A stretch of 64,000 bases of DNA from Cladocopium goreaui. Taxonomy: Eukaryota; Sar; Dinophyceae; Suessiales; Symbiodiniaceae. The number at the start of each line of letters is the position of its first letter. Position 1 is the stretch's first letter. Made by a program: the position numbers and the translations under genes. The notes under the pieces are model-generated. The model did not search any database. It was given only the letters and a program-made list of their open reading frames with translations, and was not told where the DNA came from. The DNA is taken from NCBI GenBank assembly GCA_947184155.2, contig CAMXCT020000807.1, positions 101,482 through 165,481 on the forward strand, in the 5' to 3' direction. Positions 20,751 to 33,100 of the stretch are shown here, piece by piece.

Positions 20751-23700
20751 CTGTTTCGCAGAGAATTGTTTTGCAAAGTTCTAAGATACCATGTCCAGAG
20801 TTGTTTGAACAGAGCATCGCCCCAAACTCGAAATTTCAATCAGACCGGCTATCAGTTGGACCATGGCAGGTTTACCAACAACGAGGACGGTTGTTGACAC
20901 CAGCAGAATCTGCATGCCGAGCTGGCACCACATTATGCTCAACCCAGTCCGTCCCAATCTCCACACCGAAATAACGGCACCTCATAGTCTATTGGCACGG
21001 CAGCTGCGGCCTTGCAAAGTCCAAAATCGTCCAAAGTCTGTGCAGCGATGTGGCAAATGATTTACAGCGCAAGTGAGGAGAAATGCTGAGATCGATTCTC
21101 TATACCCAGTAGGCGATTAAAGCGATGAAAAACAAACGCCTACACTGCATGATGCCCTTTAAAAAAGAAATCGCATGGTAGTGGATCTAAGAAATGTCTG
21201 TTTCTGCCAAAAAAAATGGATGAGTTTGAAGAAGCATTTGCCTGAAATATGGTCAGGATATATATCAAAATATTGCTGACATTGAGAAATAGAAATATTC
21301 CATGAGGGTTGAATGATTTTGTTCCTGTTTGTTATTGTTTGTGATTGAAAATTCCCGTCCAATCTGTTCCAATCTCGACACCCCAAACATTGGCACCTCA
21401 GGGTCTATTGCCACGGCGGCTGCGGCCTTGCCAAGGCGTCCAAAGTTCGTGCAGCGAGGTGGCACATGATTTGAAACTCATGGCGAGAAATGCTGGGACC
21501 GATTCTCTATACCCAAGTGATGAAAACCAACTATTTTCGATGCCAAAAGAAACATGGCTAGATTTGCCAACGACGACTGTTGCTGACACATCCTGCTGAC
21601 AACCACAAATCCGAAAGAGGTGAGTTGCTGGAATCAGCTGCGAGGGCCTGTCTCCCACAGATTCTCCTCGTGAATTGCCGTGAAATTTGCAACAGCTGCA
21701 ACCAACAGCTGCAACCAACAGCCTGGCAGCTGAGACCGCTATCGCGTCATATCGCGTCCATGAAAGACCAAGATGGGTCTGGAACAAGCGCATACACCGG
21801 ATGAGAAAAAAAAAACGTGGTAATGTATAGCTCTACGAAAAGCCCATTAGAGCAGTGTTATGATGAGCGTCCATCATAGCTTCCCACAATAAAAACGGAT
21901 TTCCTGCATCAGGTGCTGTGTTTTTTCTTAATACAACCCTTACAGACTGGGGGTATACCGTATATGCCTGAAATATGCTGTAGATTATAATTGAAAAAAT
22001 GAGGATACTCCATGTATATCATGGATAATTGCAAAAACGAACATATCCAAATAATTATTCTCATTTCAATAGATTCAATAGTATCCATGTATATCCTCTA
22101 TATATAGCTATCGTTTCCTTACACGTTTTGTTCCCAAATCGCCTCTCCGGTACCCCGCCTCCGGGTAAGCCGAACCGCTGGAGGCCATGCGGCTGCGATG
22201 CCAGAGTTCCTGGTGATACAACGGAAAGAAAAACACGAGAAAACCTATGGAAATGTATGGAACATCAAGAAAAAAACTGTATGGGAACATGAATCTTATC
22301 AATGAATACTGACAACTAGTATCCACTAATAGTCATAGTACACAATGGAACAGTTAAAAAGTTGACTCAACAAATAATTCCAAATATGTTGTCGATAAGT
22401 ATCATACCAAAAAAAAACATATATCCAACAAAACGGGCACAGATTTGGTTTCAATCACCGCCTCAAATCAATTTCCGACTTTTGATCCGTCTCTACGTTC
22501 GCCAAATCCAGGCCTGACCTGGGTTTAACCTCTTTGGTTGTTAACCAGCCGGAAGGGCCAGTGGCTACACCTGAATCAGCTGGAGTTGCACGGGTCTCCA
22601 CAGCGGTGCTTCGGCAGAAATTCTCGGGGGATGACACCGTTTCCTCCCCGAGCTCTGTCCAAACTCGAGTCCTTTAAGGAGATCTGATGCGTTCTCGGGT
22701 GTCAGCCTGAAGGACTGCGGCCAGCATGTTCGGTTTTAGATTCAAGCCAAAACAAGTTGCTTCAGACATATGAGCAGCTACCAGCCACCATGAAATCTCA
22801 CACCCAACAGCAAAGATAAAACATGAAAACTATATTTCACCATATCTCACCATTAAATCTGGAAAAATTCTAGAAATATGTCGTAGGGTTCTCTAGAAAT
22901 ATGTAGAATTCCATTCACCAAGTCTGTTCGCTACCGGAGAAACATCTGCTGCACATCCGGCTGAGGCGTTCACTGCGTTCACCCCGGAGGCCCTGGACAT
23001 CCCCAGAGATCGGCTAGCTATGCGTTGCTATATGTTGCGAAAAAGTACCATGACGAGCATCAAACATCATGATGATCATTGGGATCAATGGATGGGCACC
23101 CCTCGATGGGATTTAAGTTTCAGTTTGCAATTTATAATCCCATGCCCATGATGTGTGGTGAAAACCTATTGCAGGCACTCTGAAAATGTGCTTGTTCTCT
23201 CACTCTGATGCCTTCACCATGAAGCAATGTCGGATGCAGAACTGTTACTGTATCTTCCGAAATAGTCTGCGACTGGAGCTGCAAACTGCGCCATGCGAAG
23301 GTATAAGCACGGGAAAGTCGACATGAAAGGTGTGTTCAGTGTCAGTGTCGTCCATTGAAAGGTTGATAGTGACATAGTGACATAGTGACAAAAGGAGCAT
23401 CGGTCCAAAGCTGCAAAGCCTTGACAAATTCCTTGACAAGGCGTTGGCTGAGTACACGACAACTTCCACTGGTAGTTTACGACTTCACTTTCCATCGCCC
23501 AACAAGCAAACAATATCAAACAGTTGTAGCAATGGGATGCAATGGAAATCTTTTGTTTCTGGGGTTATTAATGATTTGTTCCTCAAGAATTTGCGTCTTG
23601 CCGGCCTGCCATGTTGGTTTACTTGAGGGCACCGGGGTACAAGTACTTTCAGGTGTTCTTACATTTCTTACTGTACATGAACTGCCTATCAAAGACATTC

Positions 23701-23773
23701 CTAACATTCCAGCCAGATCCACCAACGCTTTGCATTAACCCAGGCGTGTTCGCACATCTCTTTTCAGCTGCCT
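20751..23773. other. Region between gene B stop and gene A leader exons
   Basis: Expected to contain the gene B 3-prime flank and gene A promoter and first exon. Aligns with 2,483-5,285 with many indels, for example a 45-nt block near 4,119-4,163 that is absent here near 22,615. Segments around 20,930-21,060 and 21,350-21,480 repeat a KAAAAV-coding block. No start codon or promoter could be assigned. Confidence 0.4.
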
Positions 23774-24188
23774 CTAATTTCGGAAGATCCCCAAGCGCGC
23801 GACAGATTCAGCAATCTTATCAGCAACACCTTTGGCGTTGGTCATCTGCAGATCTTCTGCGAAGACGAGGCTTTTCTTGAACACAAATTTATTTTGGCAA
23901 GTGCCTCGTTCGTTGTTCTGTGGTGCTGGTGGCCACTGGTCACAGAGCTTGATGGGAAACAACGGCAACTGATTCTGGTGAGCGAACTCGAGTTCATAGA
24001 ACGTTTCATAGCCCGCACGAGTATACGCACCGTACTCAGAGGTGCAGAAAGCTACCATGCCTTTGGCACGGTACAATCCTTTGCATGTCATGTGGCCAAA
24101 ATCTTGGCCAGTTGACGCATCGACCATGAACACTGGGACACTTCTGGTCTCCAGCTGACTCTTCACTTCCTTCATGTACGCGACAATC
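23774..24188 (-). CDS. TIR-like domain exon, gene B
   Basis: Contains VPVFMVDASTGQDFGHM, LYRAKGMVAFCTSEYGAYT, YETFYELEFAHQNQLPLFPI and ends ARLGIFRN-stop. It is four codons shorter at the C-terminus than gene A. The frame stays open upstream of the CTGAG acceptor (PPWDRRLRIVAYM), so the exon may start earlier, near 24,230. The candidate catalytic Glu (YETFYELE) is kept. Confidence 0.7.
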
Positions 24189-27100
24189 CTCAGCCGTCGA
24201 TCCCATGGCGGTGTTGCACATTCACCTTCGAACAACTGTCCAAGGCAGGTCCGATTTAACCCCAAAAATACTGCAAAAAGTCATGTCATATCTGCTGATC
24301 ATATCTGCTGATCCTTCTCCCGTGTGTAAGACGAGAATCGCATCACTGTTGAAGCGTCCGCTGAGCATTAAATGCCCTCGATCTGTCGATGCCACCTCAG
24401 AATCGGCTTGGAAAGCATCAGACACACAGAAACCCAGGTCGGTCTTAAATATCACTGAAAGACAAAGAACGCTGGCCTTGCCTGAATACAAATACTAAAA
24501 GGACACAACTTTGACTCCATATGTCCATCCTCAAAAAGGTTGTACTTCAATGCATTTCAACTAAACTCTTAATTCAAAATATGTCCGAATCGCACCAAGT
24601 CGTACTTCAATGCACTTCAAAATCTCCAAAGTGTGTCGGCGTGAGGGATTTTCAGGGTCGGACCGAGACGGGCCGCGTGTACGTGCCAACGGCCTTGAAG
24701 TTGGCCCTTTGTCTGCAGGGTCTCCGTGGTGCTGGTCCGGTGGGTGCGGCCGGTGCTGCCTGGCGGCTGACGGGTTGCGTGGGGAGTCTGGTGCCTTTGG
24801 GGGGTTGGAATGGGCGGGTGGAATGGGCGGGTTCTGACTTGCCGTTTTTCGGGGTTGGTGGCTCTCACCCTGAAACAGCCAACATGGAACCCGAACAAGT
24901 CATCACAAAGCGATCTGCAACCAAGGATGATTTGAAATTTAACCTGGAACCCAAGTGGTTTTTAAGGCGTGGTTCTGGCAAATTCAATGTATAGTCTTGC
25001 GTGCAACAGAACGAAAAAATCCAACAAAAGAAAAATGTCAAAACCTGGCTGTTTTGCATGTTCTACCTTCCCTTCAAAGAAACTATTCAGGTTCCAGGTC
25101 TGTGGCGGGGAAAGAACTGAAACCAAAACACCTCAAAGAAAAAGTCGTGACTTATTTTTCGATATGTGTTGGGTTCCATGTTCGTCGCACAACCTTCCAA
25201 AATTAATCCGCAACGGGCAGAAAACCTGACAGCGAAGAGAAAAAAAAACGAGCGACATGAAAAGACAACAAATATCAGCAAACTAAGGAAGAGATGGAAA
25301 GAGCAACAAGGAGCAAAAGAAAGACAAATGTGACAATTTGATGGTGACCTTGCTGGAGCTGGCGCCCCCAAAAGTTAAACTCGGTGGGTTCCATTTTGGA
25401 GCATACGGGGAGACAAAATGTGGCCACCAATCCAGACTCAGCCCAAAAACGTCCAAATGGCACATGTTCTCCTTTACCAAGCGTAAAGGAAAACTAGGGC
25501 TAGGATCCTTAAATCATCTTAAATCCATCCATTTTGACCCCTGGGATGGGGAAACATATTTTGGAGCATGTTGGGCCACTCAGCCTAGTTTTTCTTAGGT
25601 CTAGTTGCATTGATGTTTTTCCCCAGCATTCTCCAGCTGTTTCTTCGTTTTATCATTGTTTGGGTTGAATTTGGACTGGTGTTTTTTTTGCATAGCGTGG
25701 ACTCCAGGAACCCGAAAACGAACTTGGAACCTGAATGGACATTTGGAGCAGCAGAAGAGAGATGTTTTTTTAATGTCTTAAGAGGTTTTAAGGATTTTTT
25801 GTTGGTGCCAGGCCTGCCAATAAAATGAAAAGGTTCTTTCATGATAAGCTTCAAGTGATGTTTTTCTATATCGGTTGGGTTCCATGTAAGGTCCGTGTTA
25901 TCGGTGACCCGGTTGGCCTGTTACCAGCTTGACCGCGGCAACGGTAACACAACGGGAAGGCCACTTGACGAAAAACATGGAGAAATGTCATGTTGGTTAT
26001 ATGTATGGTGGGAATATAGGAGGTAAATAGGAAAAGGCTGCTTCTGGAAGATGATAAACTTTGAATATAGGTTTTGGTTTACTCTTTATGTTTTGAAGAT
26101 GTTTTCGATGTGTTTTTAAGATGTGTTGATGGTATGTTTTTTGTGTGTGTGTGTGTTTGACATGTACTGAACAGTATGTGTTTAAAACTTTAAAACTGTC
26201 TTCAGAATTTGTGCATTGGAATTCATCTTGGTCAAAATGATTCATTGACAAAAGAGCTGTTATGCGGCATCTTGCATCCATCAATCACTATAAAGGGAAT
26301 AATGCTTCCGAATTCCCCGTGTCAACTGCCATGGCCAACATGGAACTTCTTGATGAGCATTCAATGGCAGCTTGTGGGGTTCTATGTTAGTATGACAGAA
26401 AATGTCCAAATTCACCAGCACCAACATGGCACCTACCTGTCACTTATCCCGCTCATGAATTTTAATATGGGTGCGCTAACATGGAACCCTGTTTCTTTTT
26501 GTACAACGTTAGTTTTCGGGAGAGTAAATGCACTTGGACTTTGGAAGTTCCACCCATTGGAATGAAGTGCCACCCAATTGATCACAGATGTTGCAACGTC
26601 TTGCTGGTTTTACTTCCCATCTACATGTTTTTGGGTGGTGCTATACAAATCTATACAATTTCTTTGGATCCATCTGCAAGGTCCTGAGCTCCTTACTGCT
26701 GATTCCATGTTACCAGTCATGGCAGCTGACGATGCCTGGCACCATGGCATGTGTGTTGCATGCAGTGCTAAAACAGATCTGTGGCAAGGGGAATGGAGAT
26801 GCATCAAGAGATGGATCAAGGATGATCAGGAGATCTGCAGGTTGCAGAGTAGAGGCACCATTATTGCGAGTTAATCTTGAAGGATCTGCTGAATGCACGT
26901 CACTTGAAGTTTGAATATCCCCAATCAGTACACGTGGCGTAAGCATCATCCAACAAATCAACCCCCAACACAATTCCCAGCAATGCCTCTGCAGATCCAG
27001 CTGAATGCGGCTCAAGTCCAGGCTCTGCAGTTGCCGCTGTTGCCGCTGTTGCCTCTTCTGGCCGGATCTTAAAGCAGTGGTTCTGGTCCTCGATCTCCAC

Positions 27101-30100
27101 ATTAAAGTGTTGCCGCGACTGGGCGTCCAGCTCGGGTGACATCAGTGGCATCCGGTGGAACCGGATTTTCATTTTTGATGTTCGGCCAGGCTGCTTGATT
27201 TCGAGGGCTTCATCATTGCGAAAGGTTCCCAGCTGAAGGTTGGGAGAACATCTTCGCAGAGGTTGCAGGCTATCTGGGTCCGAGCAAAGCACCGCTAAGT
27301 TTCTTTCGCAGGATTCGCAGCCAGTGTGCATTATGATCACCTGCGCATTCTCACCCTGCACGTGCAAGAAACCGAGGCCTTTGAGTGGATGAGGCTTTCC
27401 AGTGACAACAAACTCACAAAAGTGGTCCACCGTCACCGTTGCTCTGGTCTCCTCAAAAGTAGCAGTTTCTACTTGCTCCCATCCAGTTGTGGATGACCTC
27501 CACAAAGTTTCGGCGCCAGCACACGTTGGGACTTGGACCTGACAGATGTCTGACACTTTCATTGGCCGAGGGTCTATGGGTCATGTGTCCCAAGACAAAC
27601 CGAGTCTCAGCAGGAAATAGCAAACCACGTTGGGCCCAGGCATACATGCATTTTCCACCTACAAGAATCGCAGTAAGATTTATGTCTGACGTCTCCAAGA
27701 ATGTTCAAGAACGATGATGGTTTGCTCTGAACAGCCACCAGAAACCCCAGTCAGAAAGACGAAAACAGCTGCAGGTAAGGAGTCATAATCATGGTATTTT
27801 GATATCTGGCACGGGTTCTAACCTTGGACATCTCCATGGATCACTTCTTTTTTTCGACCCAAAAAGATCAGGCGGTCGGGACAACATGTCACACTCGTGT
27901 CCAACTCTGCCAGCCTTCACGGGCGCAGGGAAGGTTCGATCTTCCGGAGTGAGCCGGAGGAGTCGAGCCAGCGGCACGTGGCCGGCAGGCAGCGCCTGAG
28001 CTGGTGGACAAATTATTGTGAAAGAATGCGGACTCCGGACAGATGTGTGGATCATTGCGTGTTGTGTGATATATACTTTAGGTATCTTTAGGTTTAATTA
28101 TACACACACTTTAAAAAAAAGATACATGACATACATTGACATATACTGTTGACACGAGCGAGCATGACACGATCATATTGTACTGGTAGGATGCAAACAG
28201 TATGTGATCCAGATCTTGCATGATCTTGCCTTGCAACACTTCCCACACACCTCTCAACGTGCTTTCCACCACCTGCCTAGGGAATTCTTTCTGGATACTG
28301 AGTAGAAATATGAAGAAAGACTCCATGCAGCAGGCAGAGTAATTCGCATGGCATAAACGTACGGCACAGGCAAAACGCGTGTTCGATATGGAAACTGCAT
28401 ATCGTTTCTCCAGTTCCCACCACGGTCTCAAGGCTCAGTTGATGCAAAGGAAGAAGAGTTATGGAGTTATGGCAGTTTTGCTTGACAAGATACCTCTTCC
28501 AGAGCTGAGACTTCCTTCAAGTCGCTCCAGTTCTCGAGAACCTCGATTTGTGGATCGAAGCCCTCGAAAATGGCCTGCTGCGCCATCAGGCGAATGCCGT
28601 GCGGGAAATCCTTGATTTCGACGCCATCCTATCCGGTCCCACTGTTTTTCCCGCTCAACGAGTCGCTCTGCAACAGAGATCCGTTGCCAAGGTTTGTTTG
28701 CAAACAAAGAACTGCCTTGCCAGGAATCCTTGAGATTTGAACTTTGGGATGAAAAAATACGAAACATCGATTGGAAGCATTGAAAATTCACAGACTCTCC
28801 CGACTCAAGATGAGAAAAAGGATGAAACTTGTACGAATGAATACGAATGAATATGAATCTTCGGCTAATGACTTTATCCGGTCCTCAGACATGGAGGGGT
28901 CTGCAGGTTGGGCAGGAGCCTGGGTACAGAAAAAGCCAGGACTTCGAATGCTGCTTCCAACTGCAGACTCTGTCCGCTTTGCAGGTCACCCTTAACTTAT
29001 GATTATGGCATATTATGACTGAATACCCATTTGTTCAGTGGAACAGCAATAAGACAACTTTCATCCCAATGCCCGGGTGTGTCACACATGTCACCTGAAG
29101 TGTTGCCCCCGCCTGTGCTTCAGGATGTCCTTCTTCGAGAGCATCTTCCTAAGAAAACACCAAATCGCAAGTCCAAATGAGGCAGAGAGAAGAAGACATG
29201 AAATGGGGAGTGCATAACACCTCGCACAGGGTACAACAGCCACGTGGACATATGATATTGTGGTCAACTTGGATTCATGGTGGATGTGAACACTCATCCA
29301 CATCGCCTGGCAAAAGGCATTCTGCCCTGGTCTTTTTTGGCTTGCTACAGTACTACTGTCTCAAGCACTCGTGCCGATTACCATCACGGTCGCAAGTCAT
29401 GTTGCAGCTGCTGTTTCAGCGCCAAGGCACTGAAATCACGGCGGTCAATGTGTTGCCCGGCACAATCTGCGCTGCAGCAAGCTTCATGCTTTCATCCCTG
29501 GGCACAGACTGCCATAAACTGATCCAATTCAGTAACTGATGTCACAGAAGTTACTGGTGGCATGGAATATTCACCCAGCTTTGCAACCAGCAACAGAGTA
29601 GGCAACAAAAAACGTCTTCGTGCGGGATTTTTCTTTCAAACTCGCAAGAGTTTTTCCTTAAACTATCAGGCCAATCAACTATATACACCGGCAATGTAAA
29701 AACAAGCCGATGAGATGAAGAGGCCTACCACCAATACCCAACAAGATTGTTTCCCACGTAAGACATGATTATACGATTCCCAACAGCTGGGCAGAAGGGT
29801 CAAAAGTTCTGCGCAGCCAAGTAGCAATGGCTCGTGGTTTTGTCCAATGAGATGTTTAACCTTGACGCCGAGCTTTTTCCTCGGATCCACTGGACAGGGT
29901 GTGCAGCAGGCATCAACAGGCTGCAGCCAGATGAACCCCGAAATGCCCTTCTGTGACAGAGACTTGCAACCAGCATCAGGGAAGCGATGCACGTCACAGG
30001 TGTCTGCCTGGAACCAAGTTACCAATTTAGCTCTGAGCACATCATACGGAAACGAACCGTGAAAAGATAAAAAGAGGCACAAGTTCAGATCTTTGCTTAT

Positions 30101-33100
30101 GGGGTATCACGGTCATGAAGGGTCCACTGATCCATCTCGGAATCTGGATGAGATGACTCATTGTGGCAAAGACGGGTACCAAGCGTGTACCAACTGTAGT
30201 GGCGCTTGCTACTTTGCATGAGGTGTTCCATGATTTGGAGGTCTAAGTTTCGTTTCAAGATTGTGATTTGAAGAGGGTCTGACAAATACTCCATTCAAAA
30301 TGCCCTTCTCAAATTATGATCCCTAAAACCTGCAACCTGCACCCAACCTGCACAACTGTCATTGTCAGAAACGAACTGCTGTTGCCATCTGTTGCCAACG
30401 TCAACTGAGCTGTTGCCCTGTGGCAGTCAACCCGGAGTTCATCTCTGTGCCAAGGCGCTCAGCCTCTTCCTTCAACTCCAACACAGTTCGCTCCTGTGAT
30501 GAATCGCCTCAGTTCGCGTGGGTTTGATCCACTCTTCACGGATGCACAACACGGATGCACAAGTGAGTGGACCGCTGACTCCGTCAATGTGATGCCTCAA
30601 CACAAAACATGTCATGGGGTGAGATGAAGATGCAAGTCGCGCATCTTGGCAGACCAAATCATTTGAAAATATGGTGCCGTTCTTCATCGTTTTGCTACTG
30701 CCACGTCGAATCAACTGATTGCGTCTTGTAACTTTTATTTTGGATGAGTGTGCACTTGCTAAATGAAATTGCATTTTCCCGAAACCTGGAAAATTGGTAC
30801 CTTCCAATATGTAACTTCCGGTCCCCTTGAATTTTGGAGGGGCGTCCACAATGTCAGATTACATTTTGCAGGTAGAACCTGCCTAAATGTAATGATTTTC
30901 TTTGAAGATGCAATTTTCTTGGATGAGCCGGTCCCACAGAAAATGAAAACAGGCGCAAAAGGTAACATTTAAAACAAAGTTGATGGAGGCGTTTCCAAAC
31001 AACCCAAATGTGGATGGGTGGGGGGCAAGAAAATGTAAGTCACAATTTGCTGGCCCCCGCATCCCCATGTCCATGGTCACAGCATACCTAACCTATTCCA
31101 GTTTGGGTATGCAGAACAACTATGCACACAACAGTGTGGACTCCGTCAACGTGGTGCCTCAACACGAGGCATGTCATGGGGTGGGATGAAAACGTGAATC
31201 CCTTGTCCGGGCAATCCAAGCGCCTTGAAAACCAATTGTTTATGTTGTTTCAACATTTTGCTGGTTATACTACGCTATACTATGTTGACGGTCAACAGGT
31301 CGAATCAATAGGCACTTCACCATGGTGTATCATCTATGACGGCCACCACGGTCCCAGTGCTTTGAAAACCCATTGAAAACCAATGTTGATTTACTCTTCG
31401 GGGGTTGTTTTTTCCCACTGACGGTCAGCAGATATTCCTCGGATCATCTACCCACAACGCCCAGGTGCAACGGCAGCTTCGGCCACTCAGCAGAGCCACA
31501 AAGACCTCGGTGTTTTTTCATGGCGCCGACACAACTGTGGTGCTTAGGGCAAGGAACATGGGGGATGCACCAGGTATAGTTCAGGCAAGAAAATCTGATG
31601 TGCCAGAATCAACTAACGGGACATTGTGGAAAAATGTTTGGAGCGCCAATCCTCTGCGAAGCAAACAAGTATAACAAGTAGGGTGAGAGCAATGGGTATA
31701 CAATTCCCTATCAATGACGGGATGACCATTCCCCTTTATGGGAAAACATTCCATGCTTTGATCATTGCACAACAAGAAAGGTAATTGTTAAATGGTTGGA
31801 TATCGGTGGCGATGAAATTTAATTTGATAGTAACGTAGATCCCCATGTTTGATGGTTTAATCCTCATCTTTGGTGGTCCACTAATGAATGATACAAACTT
31901 CCAAATACTTTTGATGGGTAATGTTTTCTCATGTCCGTTTATCGTTCAACTCCCATAGTATCCAGAATGTTTGATAATATCATGGGTCAGACTAGTAATA
32001 TGAGATACGTGATCCATGATGGTTGACCTTCTTCATGGCTCCAGAACGGCTGCCAAGAGGCTGGGCGCAGGAGGCCCATCACCTGGCGGCGGCCATTGAT
32101 CTCAGCCCAGTCGTAAGGCGTTTGGCCTGAGACGCGACGGCGGCGTTTTGGCGTGGGAACTCGGAAAGTCCTGCGGATGTGGACAGATAAATCATTTTCT
32201 CAGGTAAAAAAAAAACTCAGGGCATTTGCCATGCCGAGTTTTCAATTTCTGCTCAAGTCTAGCAAATCAATACTCACGGTTTTGAATTAAAGAATCCGAT
32301 ATATGCTTCCATTTTTCAAACTCTGAACACATATCTGCAACAAATCTAAGAAATCATTACATTCCACCAACTTACCGTCTTTACTGACAGTAAACCGTAT
32401 CTATTCGCAGTGTGTCACACCCCCCCCGGAGGGCCCGGGAGGTGGCCGCAAAACTCACCTGCAGGTCGAAAGCCTTTTGCCAAGACATTCAACTGATTTC
32501 AGTGTAATCAGAAGTAACCAGGTCTGAGGGTTTCGGGTTTTCGGGGGTCTGGTCTCAAGAGTATCAGGACTGGTTTGATATGTTTATTCAGGGGCCAATG
32601 CTTGGAGATGCTTGGAGTCTGTTGGGCGTAGCTTCACAATGTGAATATTTATAATATTTGTCAAAACTGACTGACAAAACCATAAATTTAATGTGTTCAA
32701 TCATGTTCAATCCAAAAAAGACAACTACAGTAGGTCTACTACGTCAAGGGCATCAGTGTCCTTGAGCGTGCTTAGCAGCATCTTCCTTTGCAAATCCTTG
32801 TGTTGAAAGCACCGCGTGCACCCAGCGTCGTCCACCCAGCGTGTCCAAGTGTTCAATGTGTCTCTCTTCATAACTCTTTTCACAGAACCAGTGGGATGTG
32901 CAAGTTAAAGTCTTCATGGTGATGTGTCAGCATCGCATATATCGCATGTTCTTCCCCCCTTCCTCTCCTGTGAGAACTACACTACTCAGCTTGTTGTCCG
33001 ACATTTTCATGCGCCACATTCTCAACCCCTCCTTCCCTCTTCCACTGACTTATGTCTGTTGCTTTAATTGCTGAATACCCATGGGGCAAAACAACCGCAA

